A stretch of DNA of 11,226 nt from an uncultured Lachnospiraceae bacterium. GTDB lineage: Bacteria > Bacillota > Clostridia > Lachnospirales > Lachnospiraceae. The position numbers and the translations under genes were made by a program. The notes below the pieces were generated by a model. The model ran no database searches. It was given only the letters and a program-made list of their open reading frames with translations, and was not told the DNA's origin. Location: the NCBI GenBank assembly GCA_902767235.1, contig CACXGR010000193.1, forward strand, positions 1 to 11,226, given 5' to 3'. Below, piece after piece: positions 1 through 7,765 of this stretch. Each line of letters begins with the position of its first letter. The stretch's first letter is position 1.

Positions 1-870
1 AGATTATCGATCCTCAACTGCAGAGAGGTCATTGAGATGGCGGAGCCTCCGGTGGATGCGATCCGCACGAAGAAGGATTCTTCGATCGTCAAGGGACTGA
101 AGCTGGTAAAGGAAGGCGAGTGCGATGCATTTGTGACGGCCGGAAGCAGCGGCGCCGCCCTGGCAGGCGGACAGCTTCTGGTGGGCAGGATCAAAGGGGT
201 CGAGAGACCGCCGCTGGCCCCGCTTTTGCCGACGGCCAAGGGACCGGTGCTTCTTGTGGACTGCGGCGCCAATATGGATCCCAGGCCCTCCATGCTCCTT
301 CAGTTTGCACAGATGGGCTCCATCTATATGCGCAATATGGCGGGGATCGAGAAGCCGAGGGTCGGACTGATCAATGTTGGTACGGAAGAGGAAAAGGGGA
401 ATGCCCTGGCCAAGGAAGCGCATCAGCTTCTGAAGGACTGCCCGGACATCAACTTTGTGGGCAATATTGAGACCAGGGAAATCCCGGAGGGGATCGTGGA
501 CGTGGCTGTTACGGACGCTTTCACCGGGAACGCTGTTTTGAAAATGTACGAGGGAGTCGCCAAAGTGATCCTGCATGAGCTGAAGGACGCACTGATGTCC
601 TCATTTGTGAGCAAGCTCGGCGCACTCATGATCAAGCCGGCGCTGAAGGGGATGATCAAGACTTTTGACGCCTCCGCTTACGGCGGCGCGCCTATGCTGG
701 GCCTCAGGGGACTGGTCGTGAAGACCCACGGAAACTCCAAGGCGTCTGAGATACGGAATGCACTGGAGCAGTGCATCACCTTCAAGGAAAAGAACATCAA
801 TGATCTTTTCCGCACGGAAATGAAACTGGATGAAGCGGCGGCAAGCCGAAGAAAAATGAAGGAACAATAA
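1..870 (+). CDS. plsX: Phosphate acyltransferase PlsX, 5'-truncated by the window edge
   Basis: PlsX converts acyl-ACP and phosphate to acyl-phosphate, the donor used by PlsY in the first acylation of glycerol-3-phosphate; it is a peripheral membrane enzyme. The frame is open from base 1, and 289 residues plus the TAA stop are present. Compared from memory with the roughly 330-residue Bacillus protein, about 50 N-terminal residues are missing, including the DAMGGD segment. Recognisable family blocks in order are VIEMAEPPVDAIRTKKDSS, AFVTAGSSGAALAGG, GRIKGVERPPLAP, LLVDCGANMDPRP, PRVGLINVGTEEEKGN, VVTDAFTGN-like VAVTDAFTGNAVLK, and the late YGGAPMLGLRG and KTHGNS segments. The ATG at 37 lies inside the conserved region and is not the start. 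The gene is followed by acpP after 26 bases, the standard fatty-acid/phospholipid arrangement, and is presumably cotranscribed with it. No frameshift or missing motif is visible. Confidence 0.97.
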   Translation, partial: RLSILNCREVIEMAEPPVDAIRTKKDSSIVKGLKLVKEGECDAFVTAGSSGAALAGGQLLVGRIKGVERPPLAPLLPTAKGPVLLVDCGANMDPRPSMLLQFAQMGSIYMRNMAGIEKPRVGLINVGTEEEKGNALAKEAHQLLKDCPDINFVGNIETREIPEGIVDVAVTDAFTGNAVLKMYEGVAKVILHELKDALMSSFVSKLGALMIKPALKGMIKTFDASAYGGAPMLGLRGLVVKTHGNSKASEIRNALEQCITFKEKNINDLFRTEMKLDEAAASRRKMKEQ

Positions 871-896
871 AAAGCAGCTATCACAGGAGGACAGGT

Positions 897-1136
897 ATGG
901 ACGAAGATTTCAAGAAACTATGTAATATCATTGCCGATGTCATGGGTGTCGACCCGGATGAGATCACGATGGATACCACATTCGATGAGGATCTGGGCGC
1001 AGATTCCCTCGACATTGCTTCCATTATCATGGGGATCGAGGACGAGTACGATGTAAAGGTGGATACCGAGGTCGCGGCCAAGGTGACCACAGTGGGTGAG
1101 GCGCTCGCGCTGATCAAAGGAGCGTCGGAAGGATGA
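897..1136 (+). CDS. acpP: Acyl carrier protein
   Basis: This is a small acidic protein of 79 residues, the normal ACP length. The phosphopantetheine attachment site is the G-A-D-S-L-D motif, with Ser37 as the modified serine, followed by an acidic helix (GIEDEYDVKVD). It carries growing acyl chains in the cytosol for type II fatty acid synthesis and supplies acyl-ACP to PlsX, encoded just upstream. A strong AGGAGG at 885-890 sits six bases before the ATG. The stop codon overlaps the rnc start in an ATGA (1133-1136), which implies translational coupling. Pairing of acpP with rnc is widespread in bacteria. Some Clostridia carry additional ACPs for polyketides or teichoic acid D-alanylation, but the plsX-acpP-rnc context points to the fatty-acid ACP. 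Confidence 0.97.
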   Translation: MDEDFKKLCNIIADVMGVDPDEITMDTTFDEDLGADSLDIASIIMGIEDEYDVKVDTEVAAKVTTVGEALALIKGASEG

Positions 1137-1828
1137 GAAATACTTCTCTGGAGGAGCTGGAAGGGCGTATAGGTTATCATTTCAGGGACCCTTATCTTCT
1201 GGAATGCGCACTGACCCATACGTCCTTCGCTAATGAGCAGAAGATCCACAGGTACAAAGATTACGAAAGGCTGGAGTTTCTCGGGGATGCGATCCTTGAG
1301 ATGGTCTCCAGCGCTTTTCTGTATAATGAATATCCTGACAAGCGGGAGGGAGAGCTCACCAAGATCAGGGCAAGCCTCGTCTGTGAGCCCTCTTTGGCAG
1401 ACTGTGCCAGACAGATCGGCCTGCCGGACCATCTGCGCCTGGGAAGGGGCGAAGAAGCGAGCGGCGGCAGGCAGAAGGAGTCCATCCTCTGCGATGTGGT
1501 GGAAGCTGTGATCGGCGCCATGTATCTGGACTGCGGGGAACTGGAACCTCCGCGGCACTTTATCATGCAGTATATTCTGTCAGACAGGAGCAGAGTCTTC
1601 TTTTATGATTCCAAAACTATGCTTCAGGAATGGGCCCAGGGGCGCGGAGAGACGCTCCGCTATGAGATCCTGAGCGAGAAAGGCCCTGAACACATGAAGT
1701 CATATGAGACCGGCGTTTTTATCGGCGACAGGCTGATCGGTACCGGGGAGGGAAGATCCAAAAAAGCGGCGGAACAGCAGGCGGCATTTGCGGCCATAAG
1801 GAGCATTAGAAACAATAAGCAGGCATGA
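1133..1828 (+). CDS. rnc: Ribonuclease III
   Basis: RNase III cleaves double-stranded RNA, matures rRNA precursors and processes many mRNAs as a Mg-dependent homodimer. The protein has 231 residues, normal for the family. The endonuclease domain (about 5-150) carries the signature E-R-L-E-F-L-G-D at residues 45-52, with Glu48 and Asp52 as metal ligands by family alignment, and the second acidic pair Asp121/Glu124 in CDVVEAVIGAMYLD. The double-stranded RNA-binding domain (about 159-228) ends in the typical G-x-G-x-S-K-K-x-A-E-Q block (GTGEGRSKKAAEQQAA). The start overlaps the acpP stop by four bases, so translation is probably coupled. All four catalytic acids are present, so the enzyme should be active. 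Several hairpins lie in other junctions of this same gene cluster and are possible substrates; that link is inference. Confidence 0.97.
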   Translation: MRNTSLEELEGRIGYHFRDPYLLECALTHTSFANEQKIHRYKDYERLEFLGDAILEMVSSAFLYNEYPDKREGELTKIRASLVCEPSLADCARQIGLPDHLRLGRGEEASGGRQKESILCDVVEAVIGAMYLDCGELEPPRHFIMQYILSDRSRVFFYDSKTMLQEWAQGRGETLRYEILSEKGPEHMKSYETGVFIGDRLIGTGEGRSKKAAEQQAAFAAIRSIRNNKQA

Positions 1829-1830
1829 AA

Positions 1831-1860
1831 AAGATGGGCGCAAAGCGAGGTGCGCATCTT
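1831..1860 (+). other. Hairpin in the rnc-smc spacer, not a terminator
   Basis: The 5' arm AAGATGGGCGCA (1831-1842) and 3' arm TGCGCATCTT (1851-1860) pair over ten base pairs, with a two-base GG bulge and the eight-base loop AAGCGAGG. There is no run of T after the stem, so intrinsic termination is unlikely. It starts three bases after the rnc stop and ends 30 bases before the preferred smc ATG. It could be an RNA-processing or stability element between the two cistrons; that role is inferred. Confidence 0.6.
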
Positions 1861-1875
1861 AGGGATCATGAAAGC

Positions 1876-1882
1876 AGGGAAG
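1876..1882 (+). promoter_or_regulatory. Ribosome binding site deciding the smc start
   Basis: AGGGAAG lies eight bases before the ATG at 1891, from which the protein begins MYLKSVEIQGFKSF, matching SMC N-termini. The alternative in-frame ATG at 1825 has only AGG one base upstream and would add 22 residues with no family counterpart. Confidence 0.7.
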
Positions 1883-1890
1883 CACGATCG

Positions 1891-4800
1891 ATGTATTTAA
1901 AGAGTGTAGAAATACAAGGATTCAAATCTTTTGCCAACAAGCTCAGATTTGAGTTTCATAACGGGATCACGGGGATCGTCGGGCCCAACGGGAGCGGCAA
2001 GAGCAACGTGGCGGATGCGGTGCGCTGGGTTCTGGGGGAACAGCGCGTCAAACAGCTGCGCGGATCTTCCATGCAGGATGTCATCTTCTCGGGCACGGAG
2101 ACGAGAAAGCCGATGGGATACGCCTATGTCGCCATCACACTGGACAACTCGGACCACAAGCTGCCGACGGATTACAAAGAAGTCACCGTTGCCAGGCGGA
2201 TCTACCGGAGCGGAGAGACGGAATACATGATGAACGGCGCGCCCTGCCGTCTCCGGGATATTCACGAGCTGTTCTACGACACCGGGATCGGCAAGGAAGG
2301 ATATTCCATCATCGGCCAGGGACAGATCGACAAGATCCTCAGCGACAAGCCGGAGGACCGCAGGGAACTGTTTGATGAAGCCGTGGGGATCGTCAAGTTT
2401 AAGCGGCGCAAGGATACGACGCTCAAAAAGCTCGCCAGTGAAAAGGACAATCTGGTCAGGATCAGCGATATTCTGGCAGAGCTGGAGAAGCAGGTGCCCA
2501 CGCTTGAAAAGCAGGCGGAGAAGGCGAGGGTCTATTTTCGGGAGCGCGAGGAACTCAAGAAGAGGGATGTGAATCTCTTCCTTGTGGAGAATCAGCGGAA
2601 CCTGGAGGAACTGGGATCGGTCCGGGAGCGCGAGGAGATCGCGGCCTCGGACCTTGAGAATGCCCGTACGGAGCTGGAGGAGGTCTCGGCCGGATATGAG
2701 AGCGGGCAGCTTCAGCTGCAGGAGCTGGAGAGCGAGATCGAAAAGACCAGGAGCCAGATCACGCAGGCCAGTGTCGTCAAGGAAAAACTCGAGGGCGACA
2801 TCAAGGTCCACACGGAGCAGATCCGGGCGGCTTCCGTGAACGCGGAACACTTCCGGAGAAGAAAGGAAACGGTCAGCGCCGAGATCGAGGCCGCCGAGGA
2901 AGAGGAGACGCAGATCCTCAGCCGCAAGACGGGCACGGACGAGCAGGTGGAGGAGCTGCGCAGGGAACAGCTCAGAGCCAGAGAGAGCGCCGCTTCCTGC
3001 GCGGACAGGATCACGGATTACGCTCGCCAGGTGGATCTGGGCAAGAACGAGATCCTTCGGATCATCAATGAGCGCGCAACGATCAAGTCCAGCATAGCGG
3101 GACTAGCGGCCAAAGAGGAAGAGAACGAGCGAAGAAGCCGGGAACTGGGCGAGGGGATCGACAGAGCCCAGTCCAGCGAGAGCGAGCAGGAGCAGATCAT
3201 TGAGAAGCTGCGCCTGCAGTTTAGGGAGACCGGCGCTGAGATCGAAAATCTCAAGAAAAGACAGAAGGAGATCGACGATACCATCGCGGGCATGAAGAAA
3301 CAGCTCGGCGAAGAGGACGAAAAACTCAGGGCATCCCAGCTCAGGTTCCACCAGGAAAAATCCCGTCTGGACGCGCTGGTCAACATCACACAGCGCTACG
3401 AAGGGTTCGGCGGAAGCGTCCGCAGAGTCATGCAGTGCAAGGACACCGAAAAGGGTGTCATCGGCGTCGTGGCGGACCTGTTCAAAACGGACAGAAAATA
3501 TGAGACGGCGATCGAAGTCGCCCTGGGCGGCAATATCCAGAATATAGTCACTGAAGACACGGGCACGGCCAGACGGATGATCGAGATGCTCAAAAGAGAG
3601 AAAGCGGGACGTGCGACTTTCCTTCCGCTGAGCGACCTGGGCAGGCCCCAGGCCTTCAAGTATACAAAGATCCTCACGGAACCCGGCGTGATCGGCCTCG
3701 CCGACAGCCTGATCCGATGCGAGGAGAGATACCGCCCCGTGGCTTCCTCCCTGCTGGGCAGGATCGTGATCGTCGACCGCTTTGAACATGCGGCGGCGGT
3801 CAACAAGAAATACAGCCACGCCGTGCGCATGGTGACGCTGGAGGGGGAACTCTTTATGCCGGGCGGCGCCATCAGCGGCGGTGCTTTTAAAAACAGCAGC
3901 AATCTTTTGGGAAGACGCCGGGAGATGGCGGAGCTGCAGGAGAAGGTAAAGGGATACGAAAAGGAGACCGCCGATCACGAACAGGCCATCGAGGACATCA
4001 AGGCAGAGCGGACCGATCTGAGAAAAGAGCGGGAGGAAAACCGCCAGGCTCAGCAGAATGCCTATCTGAGACAGAACACGATCCGCATGGAGATCAACCG
4101 GCAGCAGGAAAAGAAAAAGGAAGCAGCCGGAAGCGCCCGCGAACTGGCCAGAGAGCAGCAGCTGATCAAAGAGCAGAGAAAGGAACTGGCGCAGCAGAAG
4201 GCCGAGGCGCAGGAAAAGCTTGAAAGATCTGCCGAGAATGAGCAGAAAATGAACGAGGCGGTCAGCGGACTGGAAAAGAAGCTGGCGGAGCTGCGCGAAC
4301 AGGAAGGCGAGCAGACCCAGATCCTGTCCAAGTGGGATACAGAGATCGAAAAGATCCTGCAGCAGCAGTCCTATGAGCAGAAGGACCTGGACCGCGTCCG
4401 GGGAGATCTGGAAAGACGGAAGGCGGAGCTGGCGGAGATCGACGAGGCAATCGCCAAGAATGATGAGACGATCCAGACCGGTACCGACCGGATCCGGGAA
4501 CTTGGCAGGCAGCTGGCGGATTCCGATCAGGACAAAGACGAGGGAAGAAAAGCGCTGACGGAGAAGAACGAACAGAAAGACAGGCTGAGGGAACGCCTGA
4601 GGTCGCAGATCGGGAAAAAGGACGCGCTCTCGGAACAGATCCACTCTCTGGATAAGGAATGCGTGCGTCTGAAGGACCGGCATGAGCGCCTGCAGGAGGA
4701 AGTGGACAGCCGCGCCGCCTATATGTGGGAGGAGTACGAGATCACCCTCAATGCGGCCAAAGAGCTCCGGGACGAGAGCCTGAGCGACATCCCTGCCCTC

Positions 4801-5454
4801 AAAAAAGAGATCGCGCAGATCAAGAGCCGGATCAAGGCCCTGGGCAGCGTGAATGTGGACGCCATCGAGCAGTACAGGGAGCTGATGGAGCGGTATACTT
4901 TCCTCAAGGGACAGCACGACGACCTGACCGGCGCCGCGGCAAGCCTTGAGAAGATCATCGCGGAGCTGGACGCCTCCATGAGAAAACAGTTCAGGGAGCA
5001 GTTCAGCAGGATTCAGGAGGAGTTTGACAAGGTCTTCAAGCTCATGTTCGGCGGCGGAAAAGGCCGGCTGGAACTGATGGAGGACCGCGACATATTGGAA
5101 GCCGGCGTACGCGTCATCGCACAGCCGCCGGGCAAGAAGCTTCAGAATATGAACGCGCTCTCGGGCGGAGAAAAGGCGCTGACGGCCATCGCGCTGCTCT
5201 TTGCCATACAGAATCTGAAGCCGTCGCCCTTCTGTCTTTTGGATGAGATCGAGGCGGCACTGGATGAGAGCAATGTTGTGCGGTTCGCAGAATACCTGCA
5301 CAAGCTGACGGAGCACACGCAGTTCATCGTGATCACCCACCGGAGGGGGACCATGGAGGAAGCAGACCGGCTCTACGGCATCACCATGCAGGAGAAAGGC
5401 GTGTCAGCGCTGGTAAGCGTCGACCTGATCGACGAAAAGGAACTGGTATCCTGA
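1891..5454 (+). CDS. smc: Chromosome partition/condensation protein SMC
   Basis: SMC is the ATPase of the bacterial condensin complex: a dimer that works with ScpA and ScpB (not encoded here) to extrude and organise DNA loops. From the ATG at 1891 it is 1187 residues, close to the Bacillus length. The N-terminal head has Walker A GPNGSGKS (31-38). A first long coiled coil rich in E, K, Q and R follows (about 170-490), then the hinge (about 503-665, from YEGFGGSV to GGAISGG). The returning coiled coil precedes the C-terminal head with signature LSGGE (1090-1094), Walker B LLDE with Asp1118/Glu1119, and the switch histidine His1150 in VITHRR. The open frame extends 22 codons upstream to an ATG overlapping the rnc stop, but that stretch contains a hairpin and no conserved residues. 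ftsY follows after 51 bases. All ATPase motifs are intact. Confidence 0.97.
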   Translation: MYLKSVEIQGFKSFANKLRFEFHNGITGIVGPNGSGKSNVADAVRWVLGEQRVKQLRGSSMQDVIFSGTETRKPMGYAYVAITLDNSDHKLPTDYKEVTVARRIYRSGETEYMMNGAPCRLRDIHELFYDTGIGKEGYSIIGQGQIDKILSDKPEDRRELFDEAVGIVKFKRRKDTTLKKLASEKDNLVRISDILAELEKQVPTLEKQAEKARVYFREREELKKRDVNLFLVENQRNLEELGSVREREEIAASDLENARTELEEVSAGYESGQLQLQELESEIEKTRSQITQASVVKEKLEGDIKVHTEQIRAASVNAEHFRRRKETVSAEIEAAEEEETQILSRKTGTDEQVEELRREQLRARESAASCADRITDYARQVDLGKNEILRIINERATIKSSIAGLAAKEEENERRSRELGEGIDRAQSSESEQEQIIEKLRLQFRETGAEIENLKKRQKEIDDTIAGMKKQLGEEDEKLRASQLRFHQEKSRLDALVNITQRYEGFGGSVRRVMQCKDTEKGVIGVVADLFKTDRKYETAIEVALGGNIQNIVTEDTGTARRMIEMLKREKAGRATFLPLSDLGRPQAFKYTKILTEPGVIGLADSLIRCEERYRPVASSLLGRIVIVDRFEHAAAVNKKYSHAVRMVTLEGELFMPGGAISGGAFKNSSNLLGRRREMAELQEKVKGYEKETADHEQAIEDIKAERTDLRKEREENRQAQQNAYLRQNTIRMEINRQQEKKKEAAGSARELAREQQLIKEQRKELAQQKAEAQEKLERSAENEQKMNEAVSGLEKKLAELREQEGEQTQILSKWDTEIEKILQQQSYEQKDLDRVRGDLERRKAELAEIDEAIAKNDETIQTGTDRIRELGRQLADSDQDKDEGRKALTEKNEQKDRLRERLRSQIGKKDALSEQIHSLDKECVRLKDRHERLQEEVDSRAAYMWEEYEITLNAAKELRDESLSDIPALKKEIAQIKSRIKALGSVNVDAIEQYRELMERYTFLKGQHDDLTGAAASLEKIIAELDASMRKQFREQFSRIQEEFDKVFKLMFGGGKGRLELMEDRDILEAGVRVIAQPPGKKLQNMNALSGGEKALTAIALLFAIQNLKPSPFCLLDEIEAALDESNVVRFAEYLHKLTEHTQFIVITHRRGTMEEADRLYGITMQEKGVSALVSVDLIDEKELVS

Positions 5455-5461
5455 CAGGGAG

Positions 5462-5489
5462 CCGGATTGAGGATCCGGGCATACCGGAT
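5462..5489 (+). other. Three-arm alternative hairpin in the smc-ftsY spacer
   Basis: CCGGAT (5462-5467), ATCCGG (5473-5478) and CCGGAT (5484-5489) are separated by two five-base spacers. The middle arm can pair perfectly with either flanking arm, giving two mutually exclusive six-base-pair hairpins with five-base loops. The second hairpin ends six bases before the ftsY ribosome binding site. There is no T-run, so it is not a terminator. A regulatory role is inference only. Confidence 0.5.
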
Positions 5490-5494
5490 AGAAT

Positions 5495-5500
5495 GGAAGG
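5495..5500 (+). promoter_or_regulatory. Ribosome binding site deciding the ftsY start
   Basis: GGAAGG lies five bases before the ATG at 5506. The longer open frame begins with a TTG at 5467, inside the alternative hairpin, and has no comparable site, so 5506 is preferred. Confidence 0.65.
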
Positions 5501-5505
5501 TGCCT

Positions 5506-6438
5506 ATGGCAGATAATGAGAAATTGGGCTTTTTTGCCAGACTCAAAAAGGGACTGAGCAAGACCAAGGCGAATATTGCCGACAACATGGACCAGATCTT
5601 CAATACCTACGGGTATGAGAAGGTCAGTGAGGAATTCCTCGAGGAGCTGGAGGAGACGATGATCATGGGCGACATCGGCGTCCAGACAACGGAAGAGCTG
5701 CTCGATGACCTCAGACAGAAGGTGAAGGACGAGCGGATCAAGTATTGTCCCGACTGCCGTCAGGAGCTGATCCTGGGGATCCGCAACAAGATGAAGCAGC
5801 CGAAGGATGCGTACGATTTCGAGCAGGGGCCGGCGGTCGTCCTTGTGATCGGCGTCAACGGCGTCGGAAAGACGACCTCCATCGGAAAACTCGCGGCCAA
5901 TTACCGCAAACAGGGCAAAAGAGTGCTGATCGCCAGTGCGGATACCTTCCGCGCAGCGGCCAACGAGCAGCTGGCGGAGTGGGCCAAGCGCGCCGGCGTC
6001 GATATCATCGGCGCTTCGGAAGGCTCGGATCCCGCCGCGGTGGTATATGACGCCGTGCAGGCAGCCAAGGCCAGAAAGACGGACATCCTGCTGGTCGACA
6101 CGGCAGGAAGACTGCACAACAAGAAGAACCTCATGGCGGAGCTCTCCAAGATCGACCGGATCATCACCAGAGAGTACCCCGGGTGCTTCAGGGAAAACTG
6201 GGTGGTGCTGGACGGCACGACCGGGCAGAACGCCATTTTCCAGGCAAGGGAATTCGCGAGCGTGACGGACCTGACCGGCATTGTCCTGACTAAGATGGAC
6301 GGCACGGCCAAGGGCGGCATTGCGATCGCTGTGCAGGCGGAGCTGGGGATCCCGGTGAAGTTTATCGGCGTGGGCGAGAAGATCGAGGATCTTCAGAAGT
6401 TCAACCCCGACCAGTTTGTAGATGCGATATTCTATTGA
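5506..6438 (+). CDS. ftsY: Signal recognition particle receptor FtsY
   Basis: FtsY is the membrane-associated SRP receptor GTPase. It docks with Ffh bound to signal-peptide-bearing ribosomes and hands them to SecYEG. From the ATG at 5506 it is 310 residues: a short basic amphipathic N-terminus (LGFFARLKKGLSKTK) instead of the long acidic domain of E. coli, then the N domain (about 30-100) and the G domain. GTPase motifs are G1 GVNGVGKT (116-123), DTFRAAA (from 146), DTAGR (from 198) and TKMD (262-265) followed by GTAKGG. TGQNA identifies it as an SRP GTPase. FtsY rather than Ffh is supported by the lack of an M domain and by the separate ffh at 9315. An unusual CPDC (Cys81-Cys84) occurs in the N domain. 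It lies downstream of smc and is presumably in the same transcript. Confidence 0.96.
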   Translation: MADNEKLGFFARLKKGLSKTKANIADNMDQIFNTYGYEKVSEEFLEELEETMIMGDIGVQTTEELLDDLRQKVKDERIKYCPDCRQELILGIRNKMKQPKDAYDFEQGPAVVLVIGVNGVGKTTSIGKLAANYRKQGKRVLIASADTFRAAANEQLAEWAKRAGVDIIGASEGSDPAAVVYDAVQAAKARKTDILLVDTAGRLHNKKNLMAELSKIDRIITREYPGCFRENWVVLDGTTGQNAIFQAREFASVTDLTGIVLTKMDGTAKGGIAIAVQAELGIPVKFIGVGEKIEDLQKFNPDQFVDAIFY

Positions 6439-6469
6439 TATTTTGAAAAGAAAGAACAGGACTTACATT

Positions 6470-7696
6470 ATGGAGAATGGAGAGAAACTGACGCTGGCCA
6501 GATTTGAAGAGGCGTGCGAGGCGGTGGACAAGGTCACCCTCGACACTTCTTTGATCTATTCCGATTACTTCAGCGAGCTCACCGGAGGAAAGGTCTACCT
6601 GAAACCCGAGAACCGCCAGAGGACCGGCGCCTACAAGGTGAGGGGCGCCTACTACAAGATCAGCACCCTCAGCGATGAGGAGAGGGAGAAGGGACTGATC
6701 ACGGCTTCCGCCGGAAATCACGCCCAGGGCGTAGCCTATGCGGCCAAGTGTTTCGGCGCCAAGGCGGTCATCGTCATGCCGACCACCACGCCGCTGATCA
6801 AGGTGAACAGGACCAAGGCGCTGGGCGCAGAGGTCGTGCTGTGCGGGGATGTATACGACGAGGCCTGCGCCTATGCCCTGCGCCTTGCGGAGGAAAAGGG
6901 ATATACATTCATCCATCCCTTCGACGATCTGGATGTGGCCACCGGACAGGGCACCATCGCGATGGAGATCATAAAAGATCTTCCCCTGGTGGACGTCATC
7001 CTGGTTCCCGTCGGAGGCGGCGGACTGGCCACGGGCGTATCCACGCTGGCCAAGCTCCTTCGCCCTAATGTCAAAGTCATCGGCGTCGAGCCGGAAGGAG
7101 CAGCCTGCCTCAGAGCCTCCATGGAGGCCGGAAAAGTGGTGACGCTCCCGGCCATCGATACGATCGCGGACGGCACGGCGGTAAAGACGCCGGGCACAAA
7201 GATCTTCCCTTATCTGCAGAAAAACCTGGACGATATCATCACGGTCTCCGACCGGGAGCTGGTCGTCACTTTCCTGGATATGGTGGAAAACCACAAGATG
7301 ATCGTCGAGAACTCGGGCCTTCTCTCTGTGGCCGCGCTCCGGCATCTGGCCTGCAGGGGCAAGAAGGTCGTGTCGGTCCTGAGCGGCGGCAATATGGATG
7401 TGATCACGATGTCCAGCGTCGTGCAGCAGGGGCTGATCATGAGAGACAGGATCTTCACGATCTCCGTGCTGCTTCCCGACAAGCCGGGCGAGCTGTACAA
7501 AGTGTCCGGCATCATCGCAAAGATGAACGGAAACGTGATCCGTCTCGAGCACAACCAGTTCGTCTCGATCAACCGCAACGTGGCGGTGGGCCTTCAGATC
7601 ACGCTGGAAGCGTTCGGCACCGAGCACAAGAGAGAGATCATCAGCGCGCTGTCTGAAAACGGCTATAAGGTAAAGCAGGTACAGACCACGATCTGA
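6470..7696 (+). CDS. ilvA: Threonine ammonia-lyase (threonine dehydratase), ACT-domain form
   Basis: This PLP enzyme deaminates L-threonine to 2-oxobutanoate and ammonia, feeding isoleucine synthesis or propionate/ATP-yielding catabolism. The start at 6470 gives 408 residues (MENGEKLTL...) with a weak AACAGGA nine bases upstream. A longer frame from 6422 would overlap the ftsY end and adds 16 non-conserved residues. The PLP lysine is Lys56 in QRTGAYKVRGA; the substrate loop is SAGNH (80-84); the phosphate-binding glycine loop is GGGG (182-185); SGGN occurs late in the catalytic domain. Residues from about 326 form a single C-terminal ACT-like regulatory domain (DRIFTISVLLPDKPGEL). The length and single ACT domain fit the short form rather than the two-ACT E. 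coli IlvA. Sequence alone does not decide a biosynthetic (ilvA) or catabolic (tdcB-like) role, and no other amino-acid gene is adjacent. Confidence 0.9.
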   Translation: MENGEKLTLARFEEACEAVDKVTLDTSLIYSDYFSELTGGKVYLKPENRQRTGAYKVRGAYYKISTLSDEEREKGLITASAGNHAQGVAYAAKCFGAKAVIVMPTTTPLIKVNRTKALGAEVVLCGDVYDEACAYALRLAEEKGYTFIHPFDDLDVATGQGTIAMEIIKDLPLVDVILVPVGGGGLATGVSTLAKLLRPNVKVIGVEPEGAACLRASMEAGKVVTLPAIDTIADGTAVKTPGTKIFPYLQKNLDDIITVSDRELVVTFLDMVENHKMIVENSGLLSVAALRHLACRGKKVVSVLSGGNMDVITMSSVVQQGLIMRDRIFTISVLLPDKPGELYKVSGIIAKMNGNVIRLEHNQFVSINRNVAVGLQITLEAFGTEHKREIISALSENGYKVKQVQTTI

Positions 7697-7737
7697 CCGG
7701 GCCTTCACACAGATATTCAAGCTGTGTACGGGCCCGG
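7697..7737 (+). other. Large hairpin immediately after the ilvA stop, without a T-tract
   Basis: The 5' arm CCGGGCCTTCACACAG (7697-7712) and 3' arm CTGTGTACGGGCCCGG (7722-7737) form seven GC-rich pairs, one T-G wobble, a two-base internal mismatch and six further pairs around a nine-base loop. It begins on the base after the stop codon. The sequence after it (CTGCTGAACC) has no T-run, so a canonical intrinsic terminator is not supported. It may protect the 3' end of a processed transcript, weaken read-through or be a double-strand-specific cleavage site; these are inferences. Confidence 0.6.
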
Positions 7738-7765
7738 CTGCTGAACCGGTATTCTGGGGGTAAGA

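Noticed and set aside
3103..5340. Very long antisense open frame (about 745 codons) opposite smc
   Set aside because: It uses the same triplets as smc, so its stops correspond only to smc codons TTA, CTA and TCA, which are rare here; it ends exactly at a CTA codon (3103-3105). The translation resembles no family, and smc is intact on the + strand.
6401..7720. Antisense open frame (about 439 codons) opposite ilvA
   Set aside because: It shares triplets with ilvA and is explained by the lack of TTA, CTA and TCA codons; no recognisable domains.
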